From NCBI RefSeq assembly GCF_029936995.1, contig NZ_JAPYRE010000001.1, positions 62,001 through 126,000 of the forward strand: a stretch of 64,000 nt of DNA, written 5' to 3'. Numbering within the stretch: the stretch's first letter is position 1; the number at the start of each line of letters is the position of its first letter. A program made the position numbers and the translations under genes. Below are positions 16,549-25,211 of this stretch, piece by piece. The stretch comes from Henriciella sp. (GTDB taxonomy: Bacteria; Pseudomonadota; Alphaproteobacteria; Caulobacterales; Hyphomonadaceae). The notes beneath the pieces are model-generated. The model was not told where the DNA came from, made no database searches, and saw nothing but the letters and a program-made list of their open reading frames with translations.

Positions 16549-17682
16549 ATGCCTGTAATGACCTTCCTCAATACCTGCATCTTTGACCACGGGGCCATCC
16601 AGAAACTCCCCGGCGTCCTCAAGAGCAATGGCGTGTCAAAGCCATTCGTCATCACCGACCCCGGCATCAAGTCAGTCGGTATTCTCGAACAGATCCTTGA
16701 AGCGATTGGCGGCAAGACGGCAGGGGTCTTCTCCGACACTGTAGCCAACCCGACAGAAGACCAGGCGATCAAGGTGACAGAGCTTTACAAGAGTGCCGGG
16801 GCAGACGGCATCATTGCGCTTGGCGGTGGTTCCAGCATGGACCTGTCCAAAGCGGTCGGCCTGCTGGCCAGCCATGAAGGCCCGCTGGAAAAATATGCCG
16901 CCATGTCGGGTGGTTCAAAGCATATCAAGAAGCTGCCGCCGCTCATCGCGATTCCGACGACGGCAGGCACCGGCTCTGAAGTTTCCATCGGCATGATCAC
17001 GACGCTGAACAATGGCCGCAAGGAAACTTTCGCATCGCCGAACCTGATCCCCCCGGTCGCGATCTGTGACCCGGACCTCACCCTTGGCCTGCCGAAGATG
17101 ATGACGGCGGCGACCGGCATGGATGCAGTCACGCACTGTATCGAGGCGGTGCTCGTGCCTGTGTCGAACCCGCCGGCCGAAGGGATCGGCTATGACGGGC
17201 TGACGCGGGCAGTTGGCGATGGCTGGCTGCGCCGGGCAGTCGAGGATGGCTCCGACCCGGAAGCGCGCTGGAACATGATGATGGCGTCCTATGAAGGGGC
17301 ACTTGCCTTCACCAAGGGGCTCGGCAGTGTTCACGCGCTGTCGCACGCGGCTGGCCGCCTGCATGAGAAGAAGCTACATCACGGCACGCTGAACGCGATT
17401 TTCCTGCCGCACCTTCTGCGCTTCAATGAAGGTGCCGCAGACCGCAAATATGAGCGTCTTCGGGTTGCGATGGGACTCAAGGAAGGAGCCGACCTGGCGG
17501 ATGCGATTTCCCGCCTCAACGAGGACATCGGTATCCCGCACACGCTGAAGGAGATCGGGCTGGACGCTTCCGACGGGCCGGGTGTCGTTGAATATGCACT
17601 GGCCGACCTGGCTCACCGCGGCAATGCCAAGCCGGCGACCCAGGAAGATTATGAGCGTATCTATGAAAGGGCGCTCGGCTAG
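16549..17682 (+). CDS. Iron-containing alcohol dehydrogenase
   Basis: The 377-residue protein belongs to the Fe-dependent (group III) alcohol dehydrogenases. It has the nucleotide-binding G-G-G-S-S-M-D-L-S-K motif (about 92–101), an A-G-T-G-S-E-V stretch, and the metal ligands in A-T-G-M-D-A-V-T-H (Asp and His) and further His in H-A-L-S-H-A and K-K-L-H-H-G-T. These enzymes oxidise or reduce small alcohols and aldehydes with NAD(P)H. The substrate is not determined. I chose the ATG at 16549 rather than a TTG six codons upstream; neither has a strong ribosome-binding site. It is followed by a DegT aminotransferase after 128 bp. Confidence 0.9.
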   Translation: MPVMTFLNTCIFDHGAIQKLPGVLKSNGVSKPFVITDPGIKSVGILEQILEAIGGKTAGVFSDTVANPTEDQAIKVTELYKSAGADGIIALGGGSSMDLSKAVGLLASHEGPLEKYAAMSGGSKHIKKLPPLIAIPTTAGTGSEVSIGMITTLNNGRKETFASPNLIPPVAICDPDLTLGLPKMMTAATGMDAVTHCIEAVLVPVSNPPAEGIGYDGLTRAVGDGWLRRAVEDGSDPEARWNMMMASYEGALAFTKGLGSVHALSHAAGRLHEKKLHHGTLNAIFLPHLLRFNEGAADRKYERLRVAMGLKEGADLADAISRLNEDIGIPHTLKEIGLDASDGPGVVEYALADLAHRGNAKPATQEDYERIYERALG

Positions 17683-17810
17683 CGGGACAGTCCCTGTCTG
17701 TTGCGGTTTGAAATGAAGCAACGGAATTCGTGAATTGCCTTGGCTGCCGGGGTTTTTAAACACCGCTCCTGCATGCCAGTATAACTCAGCACAGACAGGA
17801 CATCACCGCC

Positions 17811-18965
17811 ATGCAGTTTATTGATCTTCAGGCCCAGCGCGCCCGCATCAGTGACAGGATCGACAGCGCGATCGCAAAAGTCCTTGAGAGCGGCCAGTTT
17901 GTCATGGGGCCGCAGGTGAAACAGTTCGAGGAAGAGCTTGCGGCCTTCTCGAAGGCCCGTCATGCGGTCGGATGTGCAAACGGCACAGATGCCATCGCGC
18001 TGCCGCTAATGGCCTGGGAACTACAGCCCGGCGACGCGGTGTTCTGCCCGTCTTTCACGTTCTGCGCGACGGCAGAAGTCATTCCGTGGCTGGGCGCAAC
18101 GCCGGTCTTCGTCGATGTCCAGCCGGACACGTTCAATATGGACCCCGGGCACCTCGAGGCGGCCATTGAACAGACCTTGAAGGAAGGAAAGCTCACGCCG
18201 AAAGTCATTATTGGTGTCTGCCTGTTCGGGCAGGCGGCCAATTATCCGCGCCTGCGCGAAGTTGCTGACAAGTACGGCCTGAAGCTGATCGCCGATAGCG
18301 CGCAGGGCTTCGGCACGACGATCAGTGGCCGCCACCCGTCCGATTACGCCGACATCGTCACGACAAGTTTCTTCCCGGCCAAGCCGCTCGGCTGCTATGG
18401 CGATGGCGGGGCCGTTGTCACAAATGATGCGGCTCTGGCGGAACGGATTGATAGTTTGCGTGTCCATGGCAAGGCGGTCGCTTCGGATACCAAGGGCGCC
18501 GACTTCGAGCATGATCCCAAGTATCTCAACATGCGGATCGGCATGAATTCGCGCCTTGATTCCATACAGGCGGCAATCCTGAGCGAGAAGCTCGCCATCT
18601 TTGCTGACGAGATCGAAATGCGGAACCGCGTGGCCGCCCGTTATAATGAGAAACTCGCCCCGCATGTGATGTCAGTGCCGGCTGTCGCGGAAGGAGTCGT
18701 TTCGACATGGGCGCAGTACACGATCGAGCATGAGGACCGCGACGGCCTGCAGGCCCACCTCAGGTCAAAAGGTATTCCCTCGGCGGTCTATTATCCTGTG
18801 CCGATGCACATGAACGTCGCCTATGAACATTATCCGACCGGGCCGGGCGGTCTTCCGGTGACGGAAGCTCTTGCCGGCCGTGTCATGTCTCTGCCGATGC
18901 ACCCCTATCTCGGCGAAGACGATCAGGATCGTATCGTGGAGGCGGTCGCCGGTTTTTCCAGCTAG
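17811..18965 (+). CDS. DegT/DnrJ/EryC1/StrS family aminotransferase
   Basis: These PLP enzymes usually put an amino group onto a keto-sugar nucleotide. The 384-residue protein has the family N-terminus (a substrate-loop with Gly-Gln-Phe-Val-Met-Gly-Pro), the C-A-N-G-T-D-A-I-A PLP-phosphate segment, a D-S-A-Q-G-F-G motif, and S-F-F-P-A-K-P-L-G with the Schiff-base Lys. It continues with H-G-K and the R-L-D-S-I-Q-A-A-I-L segment. It ends 12 bp from the convergent rmlD gene, so it may act on a sugar nucleotide for the envelope polysaccharide, for example to make an amino-deoxy sugar; this is inferred from context. No matching dehydratase or acetyltransferase is beside it. Confidence 0.92.
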   Translation: MQFIDLQAQRARISDRIDSAIAKVLESGQFVMGPQVKQFEEELAAFSKARHAVGCANGTDAIALPLMAWELQPGDAVFCPSFTFCATAEVIPWLGATPVFVDVQPDTFNMDPGHLEAAIEQTLKEGKLTPKVIIGVCLFGQAANYPRLREVADKYGLKLIADSAQGFGTTISGRHPSDYADIVTTSFFPAKPLGCYGDGGAVVTNDAALAERIDSLRVHGKAVASDTKGADFEHDPKYLNMRIGMNSRLDSIQAAILSEKLAIFADEIEMRNRVAARYNEKLAPHVMSVPAVAEGVVSTWAQYTIEHEDRDGLQAHLRSKGIPSAVYYPVPMHMNVAYEHYPTGPGGLPVTEALAGRVMSLPMHPYLGEDDQDRIVEAVAGFSS

Positions 18966-18977
18966 GGCGCCTGCTTG

Positions 18978-19850
18978 TCAGGACGCCCAGCTATCCAGCG
19001 CATGTCTGACAACCTCTTCGCATGAGGGTTTCCAGTCCGGCATCGGGCCGAGCAGGCTATCGGCAAGGCTGACATCGAGCACGACGCCTAATGGTCGGTT
19101 TGCGGGGGTCTTGAACTGTGACGACGATACAGGCTCCAGTGTCGGCACTCTATGGCCGAGCCTTTCGGCGGTTTCGAAGATGTGTTGTGCCCAGCCATAC
19201 CGGCTGACCGGGACCGGCGGACCGAGATGCAGCACAGGCGGCAGTGGATCGCCGCGCTCCAGGTATCCAGCCAGTATGATGAGCTTTGCCGCCAGATCGT
19301 CTGCCGGCGTCGGACGGCCATGTTCGTCCTCCACCAGCTTCAGGGTGTCTCGCTGAAGACCTGCGCCCAGTATCTTGCTTACGAAGCTCTCGCCTTCCCT
19401 GTCGAACAGCCAGCTGACACGCGCGATGAGGTGTGGCCCTCCCGCCTGCCGGACCAGCGTTTCGCCCTCGAGCTTGCTGGCCCCATAGACCGAGTCTGGT
19501 TCCGGCCAGGTCTTTTCCGGCAACGGGCTATCCGGATCGGCCTTGCTGAAGACCATATCCGTCGAGATCTGAATGAGTGGGATGCTGGCCGCCGCGCAGA
19601 GCCGTGCCAGCAGCCCCGCGCCCGCAGCGTTGACCCGGTGCGCGTTGTCACTTTCGTCTTCCGCGTGGTCGACGGCGGTATAGGCTGCGGCATTGATCAC
19701 GCATGATGGCTGGCGCTGCTCGAGGACGGATGCAAGCTGTACAGGATCTGTAATATCCATCCGGTCTCGCGGCAGCGCGCGGCAACCCTGCCGGGCCAGT
19801 GCCATGCCGAGGCGGCCATTGCCCCCTGTGACGAGGATATCCTGGGTCAT
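18978..19850 (-). CDS. rmlD: dTDP-4-dehydrorhamnose reductase
   Basis: RmlD performs the final NAD(P)H reduction to dTDP-rhamnose. The 290-residue protein has the N-terminal T-G-G-N-G-R-L-G nucleotide loop (about 8–15), the I-N-A-A-A-Y-T-A-V-D-H-A-E-D segment, the Y-G-A-S-K-L-E-G-E motif with catalytic Tyr and Lys, and the R-V-S-W-L-F strand. The gene lies 2 bp downstream of rmlC on the same strand, so they form one unit; rmlB and rmlA are about 13 kb away in the other orientation. It converges on the DegT aminotransferase gene. Confidence 0.93.
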   Translation of the reverse strand: MTQDILVTGGNGRLGMALARQGCRALPRDRMDITDPVQLASVLEQRQPSCVINAAAYTAVDHAEDESDNAHRVNAAGAGLLARLCAAASIPLIQISTDMVFSKADPDSPLPEKTWPEPDSVYGASKLEGETLVRQAGGPHLIARVSWLFDREGESFVSKILGAGLQRDTLKLVEDEHGRPTPADDLAAKLIILAGYLERGDPLPPVLHLGPPVPVSRYGWAQHIFETAERLGHRVPTLEPVSSSQFKTPANRPLGVVLDVSLADSLLGPMPDWKPSCEEVVRHALDSWAS

Positions 19851-19852
19851 GA

Positions 19853-20425
19853 TCAGGTGCCTTGGTCAAAGGGTGTGTCGAAGTTCGCAAGTGTCGGCCA
19901 TGTGAAGTCCCGGCCCGACATGACGACATCATCAGGCTTTGGCCACGGGATGTTCAAGTCCACATCACACCACAACAGGCCGCCCTCACAATCAGGCGCG
20001 TAATAATCTGAAACCTTGTAGGCGACCTGTGTATTGGTCGTCAGCGTCTGGTAGCCGTGGGCGAAACCGACGGGCACGAAAAAGTTCTGATGATTTTTCG
20101 CATCGAGCGTGATCCAGAGGGTCTGTCCATAGGTCGGTGATCCCTTGCGCAGGTCGACGATCACATCGAAGATTTCGCCGCGCAGCACCTGTATGAGTTT
20201 CGCCTGCGCATGGGGCGGGGCCTGGAAATGCAGCCCCCTGGTCGTGCCGGGCGCAGCAGAAAAGGCATGATTGTCCTGAACCCACTGAACATCAGGCAAG
20301 CCGGTTTCGGCCCAGTCGCGCGCATTCCATGTCTCACAGAACCAGCCGCGGGAATCCCCATGCGCCTTTGGCGTTATCAGCAAGGGGCCAAGGATTTCGA
20401 AACTCTCGACGTTCAGGATGGGCAT
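19853..20425 (-). CDS. rmlC: dTDP-4-dehydrorhamnose 3,5-epimerase
   Basis: RmlC inverts two sugar carbons of the 4-keto intermediate in dTDP-rhamnose synthesis. The 190-residue cupin protein has the expected D-S-R-G-W-F-x-E-T substrate segment, the R-G-L-H-F-Q motif with the catalytic His, the K-L-I-Q-V-L-R-G strand, the D-V-I-V-D-L-R-K-G-S-P-T-Y-G segment, and G-F-A-H-G-Y. Size is normal. It is the first gene of the rmlC–rmlD pair and is divergent from manC, with about 100 bp between starts. Confidence 0.94.
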   Translation of the reverse strand: MPILNVESFEILGPLLITPKAHGDSRGWFCETWNARDWAETGLPDVQWVQDNHAFSAAPGTTRGLHFQAPPHAQAKLIQVLRGEIFDVIVDLRKGSPTYGQTLWITLDAKNHQNFFVPVGFAHGYQTLTTNTQVAYKVSDYYAPDCEGGLLWCDVDLNIPWPKPDDVVMSGRDFTWPTLANFDTPFDQGT

Positions 20426-20523
20426 ACGGCTTGATTGCCTGCACCACGGTATTCGTCAATGCCGGTTGTCGAGAAGCTTGTGGTTCGGACCAGACAAGAA
20501 CTGCCAGAATGGGAGCGAGTGAG

Positions 20524-21558
20524 ATGAACAAACATCGTATCAGGCCCGTGATACTGTGTGGCGGAAGAGGAACACGGCTATGGCCACTTTCCACGCCTGA
20601 ACGTCCGAAGCAGTTCCTGCCCCTGCTCGGTGACGGGACAATGCTTGAAACGACCCTGGCGCGTGTGACGGGCAAGAGCGGCGACGATGCCCTGGAGTTT
20701 TCCGACCCGCTGGTCATAGGCTCCGAAAGCCATCAGACGGTGATCCGCGAGGGGGCAGGGGATGCGGCTGTCCTGCTCGAACCTTTCGGGCGCAATTCAG
20801 CTGCACCCGTTGCGGCCGCCGCCCTTTGCGCCAGGCCCGATGACCTGCTTCTGGTGCTGCCCGCTGATCATGACATCGGCGATGTTCCTGCCTTTCATGA
20901 AGCGATCAGGAAGGGTGCGGATGCTGCGCTGTCCGGGTCCGTTGTCACGTTCGGGATCGTTCCGGATGGCCCGGCAACGGGATATGGCTACATCAAGGTC
21001 ACGGCTCGTACAGGCGCAGTGAGGGAGGCTGAGCGTTTTGTCGAGAAACCGGATCGCGAGACGGCGGAACGCTATGTGTCCTCTGGTGAGTACTACTGGA
21101 ATGCGGGGATTTTCCTGTTCCGGGCATCTGACATGCGAGCCGCTTTCCGGGAATATGCGCCGGACATCCTTGATGCTGTTGCATCAGCGCTGCCAGCAGA
21201 CAGCTACATTCCGACGGGAAAGACAGTCCGGCTGGAGCCGGAGGCGTTCAAGACCTGCAGGGAAGAGTCGGTCGATTATGCCATCATGGAGCATTACAAG
21301 AACCTCAAAGTGGTCCCTGTCAGCATGGACTGGAGCGATATTGGTAGTTTCAGGGCGCTCTGGGAAAGGTCCAGAAAGGACAGCTCAGGAAACGCCGTCA
21401 CCGGAAAAGCCGTGCTGAACAATTGCCGTAACTGCTATGTGCATGTGACGGGGCAGTCTGTATCACTGGACAATCTAAGCGATGCTGTTGTCATCGCGAC
21501 CCCAGAGCAGATCAGGGTATCCGGAATGGAAGCTCTGCCTCCTGTAAGGCCGCTTTAA
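20524..21558 (+). CDS. manC: Mannose-1-phosphate guanylyltransferase
   Basis: The enzyme makes GDP-mannose from GTP and mannose-1-phosphate for envelope or exopolysaccharide synthesis. The 344-residue protein has the pyrophosphorylase signature G-G-x-G-T-R-L-W-P-L-S-x-P-x-x-P-K-Q-F near residue 12, the L-P-A-D-H metal motif, G-Y-G-Y-I, the F-V-E-K-P stretch, and W-N-A-G-I-F. It lacks the C-terminal phosphomannose isomerase domain of bifunctional ManC/AlgA (usually about 470 residues). The ATG at 20524 has a GGGAGCGAG site eight bases upstream and puts the signature at the correct place; an in-frame start at 20329 is not supported. Divergent from rmlC–rmlD. Confidence 0.92.
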   Translation: MNKHRIRPVILCGGRGTRLWPLSTPERPKQFLPLLGDGTMLETTLARVTGKSGDDALEFSDPLVIGSESHQTVIREGAGDAAVLLEPFGRNSAAPVAAAALCARPDDLLLVLPADHDIGDVPAFHEAIRKGADAALSGSVVTFGIVPDGPATGYGYIKVTARTGAVREAERFVEKPDRETAERYVSSGEYYWNAGIFLFRASDMRAAFREYAPDILDAVASALPADSYIPTGKTVRLEPEAFKTCREESVDYAIMEHYKNLKVVPVSMDWSDIGSFRALWERSRKDSSGNAVTGKAVLNNCRNCYVHVTGQSVSLDNLSDAVVIATPEQIRVSGMEALPPVRPL

Positions 21559-21620
21559 AAAAAACTCCCACCAGAATTGCTGAGACGATTTGCTGAGCAT
21601 GCTGGGAAACATGTCGGCCC

Positions 21621-22469
21621 TTAACGCTGGCACGCTCCGCAATAGAAACTCGAACGTCCGGACTGAACGATGCGCCGGACAGCTGCGCCACAGCTGCGGC
21701 AGGCTTCGCCTTCGCGGTCATAGACGGAGAAAGTGTGCTGGAAGTAGCCGAGCTCTCCGGAAGCTGCCTTGAAGTCGCTGATGGATGAGCCGCCTGCGGC
21801 GATGGCTTCCCGGATCACGTCATTGATTGCCACCGCAAGACGCGCGGCGCGTTGGCCCGGCACGGTGGAAGCGCGGCGACGTGGGCTTATGCCGGCGCGG
21901 AAAAGCGCTTCGCAGACATAGATATTACCGAGCCCGGCAATCGTACGCTGGTCGAGAAGGACAGACTTGATCGGCCCTTTCTTGTCACGGAGGGCTTCAT
22001 CAAGCCATGCATGCGAGAATTCGTTCGAAAGCGGTTCAGGCCCGAACCCGGCAAGCCGCGGATACCGCTCCATCTGAAGCAGGGGCCAGAGTTCCATGAA
22101 GCCGAAGCGGCGCGGATCGTTATATGTCACCACATGACCGCCCTCCATATGGAAAATGACATGGTCATGTTTGGGATCGGGGGCGATTGCCTGATGAAAA
22201 CCGCCGGGCTGCGCCCCGCCCGTGATCGTGAACCGGCCCGACATGCCAAGATGCATGATCAGTGCGTCACCAGAGGAGAGTTCTGCGACAAGGAACTTGG
22301 CACGCCGTGACAGGCGCACAACCTTTGTGCCGCGCAACCGTTCGGCAAAGCCCTGAGGCAGTGGAAAACGCAGGTCCGGCCGGTTGAGAACGACTGATAG
22401 CAGGGTGCGGCCTTCCATGACGGGGGCAAGGCCGCGGCGAACTGTCTCGACTTCGGGTAATTCGGGCAT
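21621..22469 (-). CDS. mutM: Formamidopyrimidine-DNA glycosylase
   Basis: MutM excises oxidised purines such as 8-oxoguanine and nicks the abasic site. The 282-residue protein begins with the M-P-E-L-P-E-V-E-T signature in which Pro2 is the nucleophile and Glu3 a catalytic residue. The central H2TH region carries the [11 protein letters not shown] segment, and a C-terminal zinc finger (C-x-x-C ... C-x-x-C at about 250–280) completes the enzyme. All key residues are present. The gene is divergent from ubiE with only 28 bp between starts, the same arrangement as in many alphaproteobacteria. Confidence 0.96.
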   Translation of the reverse strand: MPELPEVETVRRGLAPVMEGRTLLSVVLNRPDLRFPLPQGFAERLRGTKVVRLSRRAKFLVAELSSGDALIMHLGMSGRFTITGGAQPGGFHQAIAPDPKHDHVIFHMEGGHVVTYNDPRRFGFMELWPLLQMERYPRLAGFGPEPLSNEFSHAWLDEALRDKKGPIKSVLLDQRTIAGLGNIYVCEALFRAGISPRRRASTVPGQRAARLAVAINDVIREAIAAGGSSISDFKAASGELGYFQHTFSVYDREGEACRSCGAAVRRIVQSGRSSFYCGACQR

Positions 22470-22497
22470 GATACCCGCATATAGCGTTTAGATTTTC

Positions 22498-23307
22498 ATG
22501 CCACTATGGTTCCCGCGCATGACAGATGAGACAGACACAGAAAAGACGGTCAGTTTTGGCTTTGAAGAGGTTTCGCCTGATGAAAAGGTGAGCCGGGTCA
22601 AGGGCGTGTTCCGCTCTGTGGCGAGCCGTTATGACGTGATGAACGACCTCATGTCGGCTGGCGTCCACCGCCTCTGGAAACATGACACGATCGCCAAGCT
22701 CAACCCTCAGCCCGGCGAGCATCTTATAGATGTCGCAGGCGGAACAGGGGACCTGTCGAAAGCCTTCATCGACCGGGCCGACAGGGCTGGTCACCGGCGC
22801 GGACGGGAAGCAGCCGCAAGCGCGGTTGTCTGTGACATCAATGATGCGATGCTGGATGCAGGCCGGGCCCGCGGAGACATGGCAGCTTATGCAGACCGGA
22901 TCAGCTGGGTCTGTGGCGATGCGCAATGCCTGCCTTTCGGGGACAGGTCAGCAGATGCGCTGACGATTGCCTTCGGCATCCGGAATGTCGCTGACCGGGC
23001 AGCAGCCCTGTCAGAATTCCGCCGTGTCCTGAAACCCGGCGGGCGGCTTGCGGTGCTGGAGTTCAGTCATATGACGGTACCGATGCTGCAGAAGCTCTAC
23101 GATACCTACAGCTTCAATATCATCCCACGGATGGGTGAGCTCGTCGCTTCAGACCGCGACAGCTACCAGTATCTTGTTGAATCAATAAGAAGATTTCCGA
23201 AACAGGATGCGTTCCGGAAAGAGGTCGGAGACGCTGGTTTCTCCGGCGTCTCCGTTACCAATTTCTCTGGGGGAATTGCGGCCCTCCATTTCGGGTGGGC
23301 TGTATGA
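22498..23307 (+). CDS. ubiE: Ubiquinone/menaquinone C-methyltransferase
   Basis: UbiE methylates the quinone ring precursor with S-adenosylmethionine. The 269-residue protein has the family N-terminus (F-G-F-E-E-V, K-V-x-x-V-F-x-S-V-A-x-x-Y-D-x-M-N-D), the SAM loop D-V-A-G-G-T-G-D-L-S, the acidic D-I-N segment and the F-G-I-R-N-V motif. Between the SAM loop and D-I-N it has an insert of about nine residues rich in Arg and Ala compared with E. coli. The start could be 22498 or the ATG at 22519. Neighbours ubiB and coaBC form a classical cluster, although a small gene on the opposite strand interrupts it. Confidence 0.93.
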   Translation: MPLWFPRMTDETDTEKTVSFGFEEVSPDEKVSRVKGVFRSVASRYDVMNDLMSAGVHRLWKHDTIAKLNPQPGEHLIDVAGGTGDLSKAFIDRADRAGHRRGREAAASAVVCDINDAMLDAGRARGDMAAYADRISWVCGDAQCLPFGDRSADALTIAFGIRNVADRAAALSEFRRVLKPGGRLAVLEFSHMTVPMLQKLYDTYSFNIIPRMGELVASDRDSYQYLVESIRRFPKQDAFRKEVGDAGFSGVSVTNFSGGIAALHFGWAV

Positions 23308-23312
23308 ATTCC

Positions 23313-23507
23313 TCACTCTTCGTTCGTGTCGACCGACATGCCGTCCTCGTCGACGGAGATCGAGACGTCGGATTCACCTCCGTTACCTTCGCCGCCGGAC
23401 GTCGGCTGTCCAGCGAAGTACCAGATACCGAAACCGATGACGGCCACGAGAAGGGCCCCGACGATAAACCAGAGTGCGCTGTTACCAGATTGATTGTTTT
23501 CAGCCAT
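23313..23507 (-). CDS. Small single-pass membrane protein, unknown function
   Basis: This 64-residue protein lies on the opposite strand between ubiE and ubiB. A short polar N-terminus is followed by one membrane helix (about 11–31, Ala-Leu-Trp-Phe-Ile then Val-Ala-Val-Ile-Gly-Phe) and a long acidic, Gly/Ser-rich tail (about 32–64) with no cysteines. A clear AAAGGAGA ribosome-binding site precedes the ATG by about six bases, which supports it as a real gene. I do not recognise a family. The acidic tail probably faces the periplasm, but orientation cannot be set by sequence alone. Confidence 0.7.
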   Translation of the reverse strand: MAENNQSGNSALWFIVGALLVAVIGFGIWYFAGQPTSGGEGNGGESDVSISVDEDGMSVDTNEE

Positions 23508-23578
23508 TTTGCGTCTCCTTTTCGTGGGATTGAAAACGTCTATGGTTGCCAGCGGTTCCCATATTCTGGAGGCACACC

Positions 23579-25120
23579 TTGCTGAAAGCGCTTGCTGACT
23601 ATGGCCGCCTGATGCGTGCGGGGACCGCGCTTGTGCGCCATGACGTCATTCTGCCGGGCGAATACCAGACGCGTCTTCCCCTGCCTGCGCGCCTTGCGGG
23701 ACGGATGTTTCGGCTGTTCGGTGGACGTGCCAAAGGGCGTCCAGGTGAGCGGCTTGCCAAGGCACTTGAGAAGCTAGGACCTGCCTATATCAAGCTCGGC
23801 CAGTTCCTCGCGACACGCCCGGACGTGTTCGGTTCTGATGTGGCGACAGACCTGTCCCGGCTGAAAGACAAGCTGCCGCCTTTTTCCATGAATGAGGCCC
23901 GCAAGGCCCTTGAGCGCGAATTTGGCAAGGCGGAAGCTGACAGGCTGTTTGCAGGACTGGGAGAACCGGTTGCTGCGGCATCACTTGCCCAGGTTCACAA
24001 GCTGGAGACAGCGAATGGATTGAAAGCGGTCAAGATTCTCAGGCCGGGGGTCGAGCGTCTTATCTCGCAGGAACTCCGGGCGATGCGCCGGGCAGCGCGC
24101 ACGATCGAACGCGCTTCCTTGGAAAGCCGCCGCCTCAAGCCCGTTGCCTTCACCAATACCGTGGCCGATTCGATGATGAAGGAGCTGGATCTTCGTCTCG
24201 AAGCAGGCGGGGCCGATGAAATCCGCGCCCTGTCGGATAAGGAGGGCTGGTTTGTGGTGCCCTCTGTAGACTGGGAGCGCACGGGCCAGCGCGTCCTGAC
24301 AACTGACTGGGTCGAGGGGCGGCCCCTCACTCAGTCCGATGCCCTTTCCCAGCCCGGCCTCGACCGGGCCGAGCTTGCTGTCTCCATCACGCGCGGTTTC
24401 CTGTCACAGGCGATCGGCCATGGCGTCTTTCACGCCGACATGCATGAGGGCAACATACTGATCCTGCCGGACAACAAGGTCGCGCTCGTGGATTTTGGCC
24501 TCATCGGGCGGATCGGCATGAACGAGCGACGTTTCCTTGCTGAGATTCTGTGGGGGTTCATACGGCGGGATTATTACCGCATCGCCGAGGTGCATTTCGA
24601 GGCGGGCTATGTGCCGGCCAACCAGTCTGTTGGTGATTTCGCACAGGCGCTCCGGTCTGTCGGGGAGCCGATCCACGGCAAGTCTGCCGAAGATGTCTAT
24701 ATGGGCCGTATCCTTTTGCAACTGCTGGACTATACGCGCACCTTCGGCATGCATTTGCGGCCAGAGCTTGTCCTGCTCCAGAAGACGATGGTGCAGGTTG
24801 AAGGTGTCGCGCGCGCCATCGATCCGAAGCACGACATCTGGAAAGCGGCCGAGCCGGTCGTGAAAGGCTGGATCAGCGAGAATTTCGGTCCATCGGGCGC
24901 AGCCAGGCTGGCAGCGCGGAATGTGCGGGAGGTCGCCGAGCGGTTGAAGCGTCTGCCTGAAGTCATGGACCGGTTCGAAGCGAGCCTCGATGAGCGGTCT
25001 GGTGACGGTACACCTGATGGTACAGCAGCAGGCCAGAATCGGCCGCCCTGGTGGGCCTGGTTCGGCCTGACGGTGACGCTTGCAGCTATTGCGGGACTGA
25101 CGGCCGTACAGTTCGCCTGA
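23579..25120 (+). CDS. ubiB: ABC1/UbiB-family kinase-like protein for ubiquinone synthesis
   Basis: UbiB is needed for ubiquinone biosynthesis and belongs to the atypical ABC1 kinase family that hydrolyses ATP at the membrane. The 513-residue protein has the invariant K-x-G-Q segment (Lys-Leu-Gly-Gln), the A-A-A-S-L-A-Q-V-H loop, the kinase catalytic Asp in H-A-D-M-H-E-G-N, the metal motif D-F-G-L, and two C-terminal transmembrane-like stretches ending in Trp-Phe-Gly-Leu-Thr-Val. I place the start at the TTG at 23579: a CTGGAGG site lies seven bases upstream and it gives the family N-terminus. An upstream in-frame TTG (23546) has no such site. Confidence 0.93.
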   Translation: MLKALADYGRLMRAGTALVRHDVILPGEYQTRLPLPARLAGRMFRLFGGRAKGRPGERLAKALEKLGPAYIKLGQFLATRPDVFGSDVATDLSRLKDKLPPFSMNEARKALEREFGKAEADRLFAGLGEPVAAASLAQVHKLETANGLKAVKILRPGVERLISQELRAMRRAARTIERASLESRRLKPVAFTNTVADSMMKELDLRLEAGGADEIRALSDKEGWFVVPSVDWERTGQRVLTTDWVEGRPLTQSDALSQPGLDRAELAVSITRGFLSQAIGHGVFHADMHEGNILILPDNKVALVDFGLIGRIGMNERRFLAEILWGFIRRDYYRIAEVHFEAGYVPANQSVGDFAQALRSVGEPIHGKSAEDVYMGRILLQLLDYTRTFGMHLRPELVLLQKTMVQVEGVARAIDPKHDIWKAAEPVVKGWISENFGPSGAARLAARNVREVAERLKRLPEVMDRFEASLDERSGDGTPDGTAAGQNRPPWWAWFGLTVTLAAIAGLTAVQFA

Positions 25121-25151
25121 AACGGGAAAGGACTCCTCTCCCCGGCTGCCT

Positions 25152-25177
25152 GTGTTAGGTTAATCAATTCCTAACAC
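25152..25177. promoter_or_regulatory. 8-bp dyad before the UrcA-like gene, overlapping a CtrA-like half pattern
   Basis: GTGTTAGG and CCTAACAC form a perfect 8-bp inverted repeat with a 10-nt spacer, about 35 bp before the start codon at 25212. Inside, TTAA, seven bases, then CTAA differs by one base from the CtrA motif TTAA-N7-TTAA known from Caulobacter relatives. It could be an operator for the downstream gene or a terminator for ubiB. Confidence in the CtrA reading is low. Confidence 0.4.
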
Positions 25178-25211
25178 GAGTGGTCCGGTTCGTATGCGGA
25201 GAGTGAGTCAC

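Noticed and set aside
17690-17705. GACAG/CTGTC small inverted repeat after the iron alcohol dehydrogenase
   Set aside because: The stem is only 5 bp with no T-run, too weak to call a terminator.
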